Part shown: piece after piece, positions 56,714 through 64,000 of the stretch | How positions within the stretch are numbered: position 1 is the first letter of the stretch | Layout: each line of letters begins with the position of its first letter | From: Bacteriovoracaceae bacterium | GTDB taxonomy: Bacteria; Bdellovibrionota; Bacteriovoracia; Bacteriovoracales; Bacteriovoracaceae | DNA: 64,000 nucleotides | Reading direction: 5' to 3' | NCBI GenBank assembly: GCA_028101965.1 | Contig: JAOHMI010000003.1 | Coordinates: 1 to 64,000, forward strand | Program-made: the position numbers and the translations under genes | The notes under the pieces: generated by a model | What the model saw: the letters and a program-made list of their open reading frames with translations, nothing else | What the model was told of the DNA's origin: nothing | Database searches by the model: none

Positions 56714-57181
56714 TTATTTTACTTGAGATTGCATGTAATTTTGAATTCCCAGTTTAGAGATTAGACCTTGTTGAGTTTCAAGCCAGTCTACATGTTCTTC
56801 TTCACTTGCCAGAATTCTAAGGAATAGATCTCTAGTAGCAAAGTCGTGCTCTTCTTCACATATTACAATATTTCTTTTCAAAATTTTGATGGCCGAATAT
56901 TCTACCTTCAAATCACTCTCAATAAGTTCTTCAACATTTTCTCCAATTTGGATTTTGTTTAATTTTTGAACATTTGGAAGACCTTCTAGGAAAAGAATTC
57001 TCTTGATTAATTCATCAGCATGTTTCATTTCATCGATAGAGGCTTCATACTCTAATTTTCCCAATTCTTCGAGACCCCAATCTTGGAGCATTCTAGCGTG
57101 GAGAAAATATTGATTAATGGCCGTGAGCTCCCCTGTGAGGACTTCATTAAGTGCGGTTATTACTTTAGTTGAACCTTTCAT
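56714..57181 (-). CDS. bfr: Bacterioferritin
   Basis: All di-iron ferroxidase ligands are visible: Glu18, Glu51, His54, Glu94, Glu127 and His130. Met52, the haem ligand shared by two subunits, is present in EMKH. The 155-residue length is exact for Bfr, which stores iron in a 24-mer with haem. The ferredoxin that reduces it, Bfd, is encoded upstream on the same strand. Confidence 0.97.
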   Translation of the reverse strand: MKGSTKVITALNEVLTGELTAINQYFLHARMLQDWGLEELGKLEYEASIDEMKHADELIKRILFLEGLPNVQKLNKIQIGENVEELIESDLKVEYSAIKILKRNIVICEEEHDFATRDLFLRILASEEEHVDWLETQQGLISKLGIQNYMQSQVK

Positions 57182-57282
57182 TGTGCATCACCTTTTGCGT
57201 TAAGTTATATTGCTATTTTAAATAATTAAAGTATGGGAATTTTAGATCAAAAGATAAGGCGAAAAAAGGGTCTTGAAAAGAT

Positions 57283-57492
57283 TTATTTACTTATTACAGA
57301 GGTATTGGGTGGATTATTTTCATCATTTTTTGAGAGTTGCTTTTTTATGTTGTCAATTGAGTCATGTAGGCATGTACCACACTCAGATCCTACTCCTAGA
57401 GCCTTGAGACCTTTGGAAATATTACCCCCTTGAGAGGTAATTGAATCCTTGAGCATTTTATCGGTAATTCCTTTGCAAACGCAAATGTACAT
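57283..57492 (-). CDS. bfd: Bacterioferritin-associated ferredoxin
   Basis: Cys4 and Cys6 (YICVCKGIT) and Cys38 and Cys41 (SECGTC) hold the [2Fe-2S] cluster of Bfd, which donates electrons to Bfr to release iron. At 69 residues it is the usual size. It is 101 bp upstream of bfr and should be co-transcribed. A clear promoter with a dyad lies before it. Confidence 0.95.
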   Translation of the reverse strand: MYICVCKGITDKMLKDSITSQGGNISKGLKALGVGSECGTCLHDSIDNIKKQLSKNDENNPPNTSVISK

Positions 57493-57515
57493 ATTGCACT
57501 CCTAATGCAACTTCT

Positions 57516-57544
57516 ATTATACTACCACTCGTTCGGAGTGGCAA
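57516..57544 (-). promoter_or_regulatory. bfd-bfr promoter with dyad in the spacer
   Basis: On the minus strand, -35 TTGCCA (57544-57539) and -10 TATAAT (57521-57516) are separated by 17 bp. A perfect 6-bp dyad, CCACTC and GAGTGG with a 5-nt centre, occupies 57525-57541, overlapping the -35 box and spacer. This is a plausible operator site for an iron- or redox-responsive repressor. A second short dyad (TTGCA/TGCAA) surrounds the ribosome binding site. Confidence 0.65.
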
Positions 57545-57637
57545 ACAATAATACTGATCGTCAAATAATTTAAGGAACTTAAGGATAAAGATTAGGAAAA
57601 TTTTTCCGATGAGATGGGAGAATAAGGAGAATTTTTC

Positions 57638-58210
57638 TTGGCACAGAAGATATTTAAGAAAGTTCCATTTTATAAAAGAAAGTACTTAATTAATAGGGCT
57701 TTTCAAATTCCTTTTACGATAAGGCTTATCTTAGTAAATCTTTCTGTTATTTCAATTAGTTATGCATTGAATTACTATCTTTTATTTAGATTTAACTATT
57801 TAGCAGAAGAAATGGGATTACCTGTTGATCATTATTTCTATAAGTTCATTAGAAGTGAGTTAGCCCATATGAGTTTAATCTTTTTAGGCTTCTTTGCCAT
57901 CACTGTGGCCGTAATTTCAATTTATAGCTTATTTCTGAGTCACCGCATCGTTGGGCCATTGGAAAATATTAAAAATTGTTTTAAGAACATTGAAGATGAT
58001 TTCAATGCTCATGAAAAGGCTAATTTTAAAGGAACTTCTTTTAGAGAAGATGACTTTTTTAAAGAATTTGCCAAGGCTTATAACGATCATATGCAGGTTA
58101 TTCAATCAAAATTGAAAGATAAGCAAATGGGTGAGCACACTCTCAAGTTGGTGCAAGAAGATCTAAGTGAAAATCAGAACGACAAAGAAAAATCTAAAAA
58201 AGCTGCTTAA
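57638..58210 (+). CDS. Two-helix membrane protein with HAMP-like region
   Basis: Start TTG 57638 is preceded by AAGGAGA at 57624-57630. Two transmembrane segments (about 27-47 and 76-98) are followed by a HAMP-like stretch (HRIVGPLENIKNCFKNIED) and a coiled tail. The first helix with its periplasmic loop and the pre-HAMP Pro-Leu resemble chemoreceptor input modules, but no output domain follows. Function unknown. Confidence 0.7.
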   Translation: MAQKIFKKVPFYKRKYLINRAFQIPFTIRLILVNLSVISISYALNYYLLFRFNYLAEEMGLPVDHYFYKFIRSELAHMSLIFLGFFAITVAVISIYSLFLSHRIVGPLENIKNCFKNIEDDFNAHEKANFKGTSFREDDFFKEFAKAYNDHMQVIQSKLKDKQMGEHTLKLVQEDLSENQNDKEKSKKAA

Positions 58211-58215
58211 AACTT

Positions 58216-58440
58216 TTAACAACTAGATTTTAAAAATCCATTTAAGGAATCAAAGAGTTCTGTTTCTTGGGTACCTAAATGCAAAAGCTCATATTTTCCA
58301 CCATTTATTTTTTCAATTCGATAGGCGGATACATCATCTGGTCTTTGAACACATTCCCCCACAGAAAATGTTTGATTGTTACAGGCAAAGAAAATCAATG
58401 AAGTGAATAATAAAATTAAGCTGATATTTATCGAGGGCAT
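58216..58440 (-). CDS. Small lipoprotein
   Basis: The signal peptide ends in LIFFAC, a lipobox with Cys20, so a mature lipoprotein of about 55 residues is expected. It has two further cysteines (GECVQR and the C-terminal SSC). It converges with the HAMP-like gene, with five bases between the stops. No family is recognised. Confidence 0.6.
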   Translation of the reverse strand: MPSINISLILLFTSLIFFACNNQTFSVGECVQRPDDVSAYRIEKINGGKYELLHLGTQETELFDSLNGFLKSSC

Positions 58441-58588
58441 GAAGTTTTCCTTAAGTAAGTTTTAAAACTGTCTAAGTATAATTTATTTTTAGTGCTTATT
58501 ATAGTCTCATAGATTAGCACATTTGATAAAAGTTCTCGAATGATTCGATATGAGATGTTACTATCAAAGTTCTTATTAGGAGGTCATT

Positions 58589-59089
58589 ATGGGATGGAAA
58601 TTTTTTCAAAATAATGAAGAAGTCTCTCAGCATTTAACAAATCTATTTACTCAGGAGTTTCCCGAGTTTGAAGAAATCTTACTAGATCATATTGCCTCTT
58701 TGGTGGGCTTAATGAGTCGAGTCGCTTTTGCTGATTCTGACTTCTCTACTTCTGAACAAGATTTCATCAAAAAGAATCTGAAAGTTTTTTTTGAGCTAGA
58801 TGAAACTGTGATAAACAAAATCATAGATATTACCAAAACTGAGTATCAAAACTTCCTTGGAATCGATAATCAATTAATGACAAAGTTTTTTAAACAACAT
58901 TACTCTGCAGAGAAAAGAAATCAATTATTAGAGTTTCTTTTTACATTAGGTGCAATCGATTCTCGAGTAGACCAGTCGGAATCTGAAGAATTACGATTAA
59001 TTACCCAAGGACTTGACCTTACTCCTCAACATTTCCTAGCGGCGAGAGCTAAAGTTAAGGAACATATTGCGGCTTTGAAAAAAAATTAG
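58589..59089 (+). CDS. TerB-like protein
   Basis: AGGAGG at 58579-58584 precedes the ATG. The body has two TerB-type helical repeats with acidic metal-site candidates: DHIASLVGLMSRVAFADSDF and LLEFLFTLGAIDSRVDQSE. TerB-like domains bind divalent metal and occur in membrane-stress and co-chaperone proteins; tellurite resistance should not be assumed. It is just upstream of the SelO-like gene. Confidence 0.72.
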   Translation: MGWKFFQNNEEVSQHLTNLFTQEFPEFEEILLDHIASLVGLMSRVAFADSDFSTSEQDFIKKNLKVFFELDETVINKIIDITKTEYQNFLGIDNQLMTKFFKQHYSAEKRNQLLEFLFTLGAIDSRVDQSESEELRLITQGLDLTPQHFLAARAKVKEHIAALKKN

Positions 59090-59122
59090 ATTGAAAACCG
59101 GCTGTCTGGTATTCTTAAGTAG

Positions 59123-60931
59123 ATGGCCAAAAGCTTAAACAAAAACTATTCAACTTTTGACAAGATCAACGGTAAGCACCCTCTAAAAAAAGCAATCCCT
59201 TCAGGACATATTGATTATGATGTAAGATGCCGCCCAGGAGGGAAGGTTAGGTATTTTAATTTTGATTTAGCAAGAGAGATAGGATTAATCCCTAAAAATC
59301 ATCCAAATAAACTTTATAAAGAGTTAAGTGATAAAATACTTCATACCTTTGGTCTGATTATCATCAATGAATACGACAAGAATAATGGAAAAGTTTTTCC
59401 AGTAGATCAAATTAAACCAAATAAATATATGGCAACTCGTTATTTGCAATTACAGCATAAATCTCGAACAGGAAAAACTAGTGGAGATGGAAGAAGTATT
59501 TGGAATGGCTCTTTTCTAGGAAATGATTCAAAGTACTATGATTTTAGTAGTTGTGGAACAGGGGCAACAAAGTTAAGTCCCGCGACCAGTAAATTTAATA
59601 AATTCTTTGAATCTGGTGACCCGAGCATTAGTTATGGTTGTGGATATTCAGAAGTGGATGAAGGTCTTGAAACCTTGTTTTTCTCTGAAGTAATTAACTC
59701 GTATGACATTAAAACTGAGAGGGCCCTTGCTATAATTGAGTATAAAGACTCTATGGCCATCAATGTTCGAGTCCATGAGAATTTACTTCGGCCGAGTCAT
59801 TTTTTTATTCACCTCAAACAAAATAACTTCTCCATGTTAGAGAATTTATTTAATTATCATTGCGATAGAGAAGTAAAAAATAAAAATTACCTAGGTTTTC
59901 CTAAGGAGCGAGATGCGCAATTAAAATATTTTTTAGAAAAGATATCTCATACGTTTAGTCATCTCTCCGCAGTTTTCGAAGATCGTTATATTTTTTGTTG
60001 GCTAGACTGGGATGGTGACAATATATTGATGGATGGTGGTATTCTTGATTATGGATCTATTCGTCAGTTTGGTCTTTTTCATGCGGAATATCGATATGAT
60101 GATGATGGCCGCTATTCTACAAATATCAAAGAGCAAAAAGACAAGGCTCGCTATATAGTCCAAACTTTTGCCCAGATGGTGGATTATCTCGAGACGGGAA
60201 AGAAGAAGCCGATTCAGAAGTTCGCCAATCATTGGAGTCTAAAGCTTTTTGACAAAGAATTTGCAAAGTTTAAAAGGTTCCTCCTGCTTAAAAAAGTTGG
60301 ATATACTGAAGAGGAATCACAGCATTTGATTGATAAACATTATATAATTGCAGATCGCTTTTATAAGCAGTTTACTTACTTTGAAAGAAGGCAGGCCGCT
60401 AGAGGCATGAAAAAGCTACCGGATGGTATTACTCGTGATGCGATTTTTTGTATGCGAGATATATTGCGAGAGCTGCCCCAGTATCTCCTCAATGGATATG
60501 AGGAGTTATCAACTTCAGACTTTATAAAGATTATTCAAAGTCATTATGCTTCCAAAAAAGATTGTCAGGTGACACAGTATCGAAAGAAAAAATCTTGGCT
60601 ATTTCAGGATTATTTTAAAAAACTAATTAAACATGCTGCTGATTTTAATAAGCAAAGTGAATTAGAGTTTCTCTTAAAACTCTCAATTCGATCAAGTTCA
60701 ATTAATCGAATTGAACAAGTTACGGGAGATTCAATTTCTCATATTGTCATGATGATCAATGAGCAGAAGCCTAGATTGGATCCACTTGAGCTACATGAGT
60801 TGTGTGTGAACTTTTCTAATTTTTTAAAATTAGATCATAATTTGCAATTAGTTCAATCTCTTAAGAAAAAACAATATAATTTAGTTAAAGAGTGTTTTGA
60901 GATTGTTCGAGAATATCGTGAAGGCATATGA
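59123..60931 (+). CDS. Divergent SelO-like pseudokinase (candidate AMPylase)
   Basis: Several SelO landmarks are recognisable though the order is loose: GDGRSIWNGSF and CGTGATKLSP in the first half, then DWDGDNILMDGGILDYGS, where Asn and the Asp of the DYG motif would bind metal as in SelO. SelO proteins transfer AMP to Ser/Thr/Tyr. At 602 residues it is longer than usual (about 480-500), with an extra C-terminal helical part. It overlaps the S51 peptidase gene by ATGA. Similarity is remote, so the reaction is inferred. Confidence 0.6.
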   Translation: MAKSLNKNYSTFDKINGKHPLKKAIPSGHIDYDVRCRPGGKVRYFNFDLAREIGLIPKNHPNKLYKELSDKILHTFGLIIINEYDKNNGKVFPVDQIKPNKYMATRYLQLQHKSRTGKTSGDGRSIWNGSFLGNDSKYYDFSSCGTGATKLSPATSKFNKFFESGDPSISYGCGYSEVDEGLETLFFSEVINSYDIKTERALAIIEYKDSMAINVRVHENLLRPSHFFIHLKQNNFSMLENLFNYHCDREVKNKNYLGFPKERDAQLKYFLEKISHTFSHLSAVFEDRYIFCWLDWDGDNILMDGGILDYGSIRQFGLFHAEYRYDDDGRYSTNIKEQKDKARYIVQTFAQMVDYLETGKKKPIQKFANHWSLKLFDKEFAKFKRFLLLKKVGYTEEESQHLIDKHYIIADRFYKQFTYFERRQAARGMKKLPDGITRDAIFCMRDILRELPQYLLNGYEELSTSDFIKIIQSHYASKKDCQVTQYRKKKSWLFQDYFKKLIKHAADFNKQSELEFLLKLSIRSSSINRIEQVTGDSISHIVMMINEQKPRLDPLELHELCVNFSNFLKLDHNLQLVQSLKKKQYNLVKECFEIVREYREGI

Positions 60932-61599
60932 AATTAGTATTCTTCAGTTCAAGCATTGGTCATGAGAATGATTTACTTGATGAGTTGTTACTTTCTCTTA
61001 TAAATAAAAACGATCCTCGTTTTACATATATTCCTGAATGTTCAATATTTAGTCACGATGACTATATTGATTTTATCAATAAATTTAATGCTTATGGTGT
61101 TTCAAAGTTTTTCTACTTTCCGATTGATCATCACATCAATAAAATTTCTACTCAATTAGCATTTGATTCAGATTGCATTCATCTCGCAGGGGGAAATACT
61201 TTTTCTTTTTTATGGAATCTTAGAGAAAAGAATTTAATGAAAAAACTCCGCAATTTTGCTAAAGACGGAGGAGTCTTATGCGGAACTTCCGCAGGTTCAA
61301 TAATCTTAACAAAAGATATAAAGTTGGCCGGTTATCCTTCTTTTGATAAAGATGATAATGAAGTTGGGATAAAAAAACTATCTTCATTGAACTTAGTCGA
61401 TTTTTATTTTTTTCCACATTTTAAAAGTTCCAAGAGATACGTTGAGGCAATTAAGAGTTTTTCTATCAAAAATAAGCAAAAAATTTTAGCTTGTAAGGAT
61501 GATAGTGGGGTTGTGGTGCAAAATGAGAAAGTAGAAATTGTCGGAGATGTTTATCTTTTTGAAGCAGGTAAATATCATAAGTTAAAATCAACCTATTGA
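60928..61599 (+). CDS. Peptidase S51 family (dipeptidase E-like)
   Basis: The motifs LAGGNTFSFLWNL and LCGTSAGSIIL carry the oxyanion and the nucleophilic Ser of the S51/PepE fold, a class I glutamine-amidotransferase-like hydrolase. Aspartyl dipeptidases and cyanophycinase-like enzymes share it. Here 223 residues fit PepE. It is translationally coupled to the SelO-like gene and overlaps the convergent EEP gene by 7 bp. Confidence 0.8.
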   Translation: MKLVFFSSSIGHENDLLDELLLSLINKNDPRFTYIPECSIFSHDDYIDFINKFNAYGVSKFFYFPIDHHINKISTQLAFDSDCIHLAGGNTFSFLWNLREKNLMKKLRNFAKDGGVLCGTSAGSIILTKDIKLAGYPSFDKDDNEVGIKKLSSLNLVDFYFFPHFKSSKRYVEAIKSFSIKNKQKILACKDDSGVVVQNEKVEIVGDVYLFEAGKYHKLKSTY

Positions 61600-62333
61600 A
61601 ATTCAAATTCTCCAAAAATGGCAACATGATCTGACAAATGCTTCCACTCAGAGTGATCAATGGTTTTGGCATTAACAATTTTTAAATTACGATAGTACAT
61701 TCGATCCAAAGGTAAGAATGGAAGAAAGGATGGAAATGTCTTGGCATGGGAATCATAAAGATTCAAAAATCCTTCATCTAAATTTAGCCTTTCTTTAAAA
61801 ATAGCGCTTAACTTCCCTGGCCAATCATTGAAGTCACCACAAAAAATAATAGGTTCTTCATCAGGTACTATTCGCTCAATATATTTGATAATTCTTTCTA
61901 CTTGCTCCATGCGAGAAAGATGCAATAAATTTATATGAGTACAGAATAAGTGAACTTGTGTTTTTTCAACTTCGCTGATGATATGAAGAAGACCACGATA
62001 TTCATAATCATTAATCGTGAGATCCACATTATTTGATTTTAAAACAGGGTAAGTGGAAAGAATGGCGTTCCCATGATGGCCTTGATCATAAACAGCATTT
62101 TTTCCATAGCGGAAGTGATGTTCATCTTTTGCCAAATATTCATAGTGGGAGTTGTTGTGATAATTATTGATAACTTTTGATTTATGTTGATGATCACCTA
62201 CAACTTCCTGTAAAAATATAAAATCAAAATGTTTTGTTTGGATTCGTTCTTTCAACTCAGGGAGAGTTTGTTTGAAGTTACCGAAGCTGAGACCTTTATG
62301 AATGTTATATGAGAGTACTTTTAATCTAACCAT
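61593..62333 (-). CDS. Endonuclease/exonuclease/phosphatase family protein (cytosolic)
   Basis: The EEP fold motifs are complete: LSYNIHKGLS, FIFLQEVVGD (metal Glu), GNAILSTYP, FCTHINL, FCGDFNDWPG and the final SDHVAIFGE. There is no signal peptide. With 246 residues it resembles small EEP proteins that act on phospholipids or nucleic acids. The substrate is not determinable. Confidence 0.85.
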   Translation of the reverse strand: MVRLKVLSYNIHKGLSFGNFKQTLPELKERIQTKHFDFIFLQEVVGDHQHKSKVINNYHNNSHYEYLAKDEHHFRYGKNAVYDQGHHGNAILSTYPVLKSNNVDLTINDYEYRGLLHIISEVEKTQVHLFCTHINLLHLSRMEQVERIIKYIERIVPDEEPIIFCGDFNDWPGKLSAIFKERLNLDEGFLNLYDSHAKTFPSFLPFLPLDRMYYRNLKIVNAKTIDHSEWKHLSDHVAIFGEFEFQ

Positions 62334-62451
62334 ATACTCAGATTATAGATAAAAAAAATGAAGAAAGAAATTAAATATCATTTTAATCTCTTTCTTCGTT
62401 ATTCCTACTACTACTACTCTGGTTTGGAGTACCGTTTTACTTATAAAATTA

Positions 62452-63543
62452 TTAAAAACTGTAATCAAGTCGGTCTTGTGCTCTTCTTTGACGTCTTTCA
62501 TCTCGTTTTCTTTTTCGATTTTCTTTTCTTTTCCGTTTTTCCAACATTTTCTTAGTCGGCCATCGGTCCTTCCAGTCTTTATAAACATCTTTTCGTGCTT
62601 CTGAAAGTATATAATGGCTCCATTCTCGCTTAATCGGAGTATTGTCATAAGAAAGTCTTCGAAGCATCTTAGTGTTTTTAACAAACATATCCGCCTCTTG
62701 AAGCATACACCACTCTTGCTTGGGATAATGGTCCCATTGAGGAAGGTGATTAATCCATGCACAATCAATTTTAGGAACTTCCTCTTTTTTGAGGTTGAGA
62801 GAATTTATTTTTTCATTATTTTCTTTAATTTTTTTTCTAATCCGAAGGATTCTGTCACCTATGAACGAATCTTTTTTGGCAATATACTCTTTAGTTAACT
62901 TAGCATGCTTTTTATCCATTTTGTCTTTATCAGAGAAAAGTTTTTCGTGGAGTTTGCTCAATCTTTTTCTGTCTATCTTAATTAAGTCATCAACCCAGCC
63001 TTGAACAGTTTCAGGCTTTTCAAGGAACTCTTTATCTAAAACTAAAATCTCTCCATTTAACATAACTGATGGAGCAATATGAAATGCCCACTTATCATCT
63101 AAATTATCTCTATATTTTTTTGTATAGTAGATAAGCATTTTTCTGGTTTCAATTGGTGAGTAACCTTTTAGCTTATTTTTTTCAACATACTCTTTAGTTT
63201 GCAGATCCTTTTTCTCAGCGTTGTATAAAAAAGTAGTGACCATTTGATAGGTCCAAGCATAAGCACGGTTATAACACTGAGATTTCTGTGACGAGGGTAG
63301 AAGGTGATTAAACAAGGTCATTACTTGTTCCATAGTAGCAAAGTTAGTTGGGTTACTATTCTCGATAGGAGAAATCATATTTTCGTATTCTGCAATTCGC
63401 TGATCAGTATAGTAGGGGAAAGATCGGTAATCGGTTAAATCTTTTTCAGGTGAATAATAAAACTGTGCCTTAGTACTTTGCACAGTTATAATGGATAAAG
63501 CGATTAGCAAACAGTTTGAAAGGTTCTTGAGTGAAGTATTCAT
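62452..63543 (-). CDS. Secreted protein-glutaminase-like enzyme
   Basis: A signal peptide (up to about residue 26, QSTKA) precedes a domain with a Cys-His-Asp arrangement matching protein-glutaminase folds: Cys90 in SQCYNRAYAWTYQM, His155 in WAFHIAPSV, and Asp170 in LVLDKEFLEKP. This family deamidates protein-bound glutamine. A helical segment and an extremely Arg/Lys-rich C-terminal tail follow, which could bind nucleic acid or lipid. Export and fold suggest an effector, but activity is unproven. Confidence 0.7.
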   Translation of the reverse strand: MNTSLKNLSNCLLIALSIITVQSTKAQFYYSPEKDLTDYRSFPYYTDQRIAEYENMISPIENSNPTNFATMEQVMTLFNHLLPSSQKSQCYNRAYAWTYQMVTTFLYNAEKKDLQTKEYVEKNKLKGYSPIETRKMLIYYTKKYRDNLDDKWAFHIAPSVMLNGEILVLDKEFLEKPETVQGWVDDLIKIDRKRLSKLHEKLFSDKDKMDKKHAKLTKEYIAKKDSFIGDRILRIRKKIKENNEKINSLNLKKEEVPKIDCAWINHLPQWDHYPKQEWCMLQEADMFVKNTKMLRRLSYDNTPIKREWSHYILSEARKDVYKDWKDRWPTKKMLEKRKRKENRKRKRDERRQRRAQDRLDYSF

Positions 63544-63706
63544 TTAAATTCCTTAGCCGTATTCTCTTACTTAAGATTTCTAGCGGATGAATTCCTGATC
63601 ATCAATGTTTCTTCAGCAGTAGGAATATTTTTACACCGGCATAGTGTTAGAAGTTTAAGTTATTTAATTTTAAAGAATTCCTTCTTAACTCTCGAAAAGA
63701 TTTTTA

Positions 63707-64000
63707 TGGGAATTAATGTTGAATCATTTCATAAATTGATCCGCTCCGCCGTATCTGTGGGGACCAGTGATATACACATTCGGACAGATGAGCGACCTTG
63801 TTTTAGAATGAGAGGTGATTTGGTACCAGTTAAAACTGGTGAATTCAGTTATAAGGACGTCAAAGATGTTGCTAAGATAATTATCAAAGACCAAGGACTA
63901 CACTCTCAACTAGATGATTTAAAAGAATTAGATGGTTCATATCATATTCCTAAGTTGTGTCGGATTAGATATAACTTACTGCGGTATCAAGGAAAGTTAG
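63707..64000 (+). CDS. pilT: PilT retraction ATPase, N-terminal part (runs off the window)
   Basis: Translation from ATG 63707 gives the PilT N-domain: VSVGTSDIHIRTDERPCFRM, then RGDLVPVKTGEF and YHIPKLCRIRYNLLRYQ at the edge. The SDIHI and RxRYN patterns are diagnostic of type IV pilus retraction ATPases (PilT/PilU). The Walker A domain would lie beyond the window. AAAAG precedes the ATG, a weak binding site. It implies surface twitching or prey attachment. Confidence 0.88.

Noticed and set aside
62343-62768. 141-aa minus-strand frame beside the EEP gene
   Set aside because: Overlaps the end of the glutaminase-like gene in another frame and has no recognisable content.

Overview
This is a 64-kb AT-rich stretch of bacterial chromosome. 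It is densely packed, has about 60 protein genes on both strands, and shows no rRNA, tRNA, CRISPR array or insertion sequence. The mixture points to a Gram-negative, probably predatory relative of Bdellovibrio/Bacteriovorax (Bdellovibrionota, Bacteriovoracales-like); this is an inference from gene content, not a phylogeny. The supporting signs are many small signal-peptide proteins of unknown function, secreted hydrolases, a MotA/MotB-type motor, a PilT retraction ATPase at the right edge, frequent TTG starts, and very lysine/asparagine-rich proteins.

Layout: (1) 1-8.6 kb is an accessory-looking region with two GFA-family zinc proteins, an acetyltransferase, a methyltransferase, a broken globin gene, a LysR regulator and several secreted proteins, one with two CxxCH haem motifs. 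(2) 8.7-14.4 kb holds trehalose-6-phosphate synthase/phosphatase, divergent from a GH15 hydrolase and a GH15-like lipoprotein. (3) 14.4-25.2 kb is a divergent pair of operons that look like a light/photo-oxidative-stress membrane-lipid regulon. Leftward it carries desaturase, chalcone-isomerase-like protein, TIGR01777 epimerase, lipocalin and photolyase. Rightward it carries a CarH/LitR-like MerR regulator, DUF1295, DUF1475, a CFA-like methyltransferase, an FAD oxidoreductase, DUF1365 and a second CFA synthase. The shared 107-bp promoter region holds six half-sites in pairs spaced exactly 11 bp. The last gene is in two frames joined at a dnaX-type A_AAA_AAG slippery heptamer followed at once by a stop.

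(4) 26.2-32.8 kb holds three same-strand genes that look like an undescribed ion-driven machine. They encode a MotB-like protein with about 420 residues of coiled coil before its OmpA-type peptidoglycan-binding domain, a MotA/TolQ/ZorA-like channel subunit, and a 1092-residue FHA-domain protein with hendecad coiled coil and a C-terminal membrane anchor. (5) 33.5-46.9 kb is mostly metabolism and housekeeping: nitroreductase, Crp-family regulator, GHMP kinase, glutamate-synthase-like flavoprotein, ProB, ProA, Tex, cardiolipin synthase and asparagine synthetase. (6) 47-54 kb carries a large secreted DNase-I-fold nuclease, a glycosyltransferase plus UDP-glucuronate decarboxylase, a perfect 110-bp repeat present twice, a secreted metalloprotease-like protein and a YceI-like protein. 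(7) 54-64 kb carries Dus, PEP carboxykinase, bacterioferritin with its ferredoxin, a HAMP-like membrane protein, TerB-like and divergent SelO-like proteins, an S51 peptidase, an EEP phosphatase, a secreted protein-glutaminase-like enzyme and the start of pilT.

The most noteworthy items are the MotB/MotA/FHA locus, the CarH-like divergon with its regulator that has lost the capping tryptophan, the slippery frameshift in the CFA synthase, the globin reading frame interrupted by one TGA, and the secreted deamidase-like protein.
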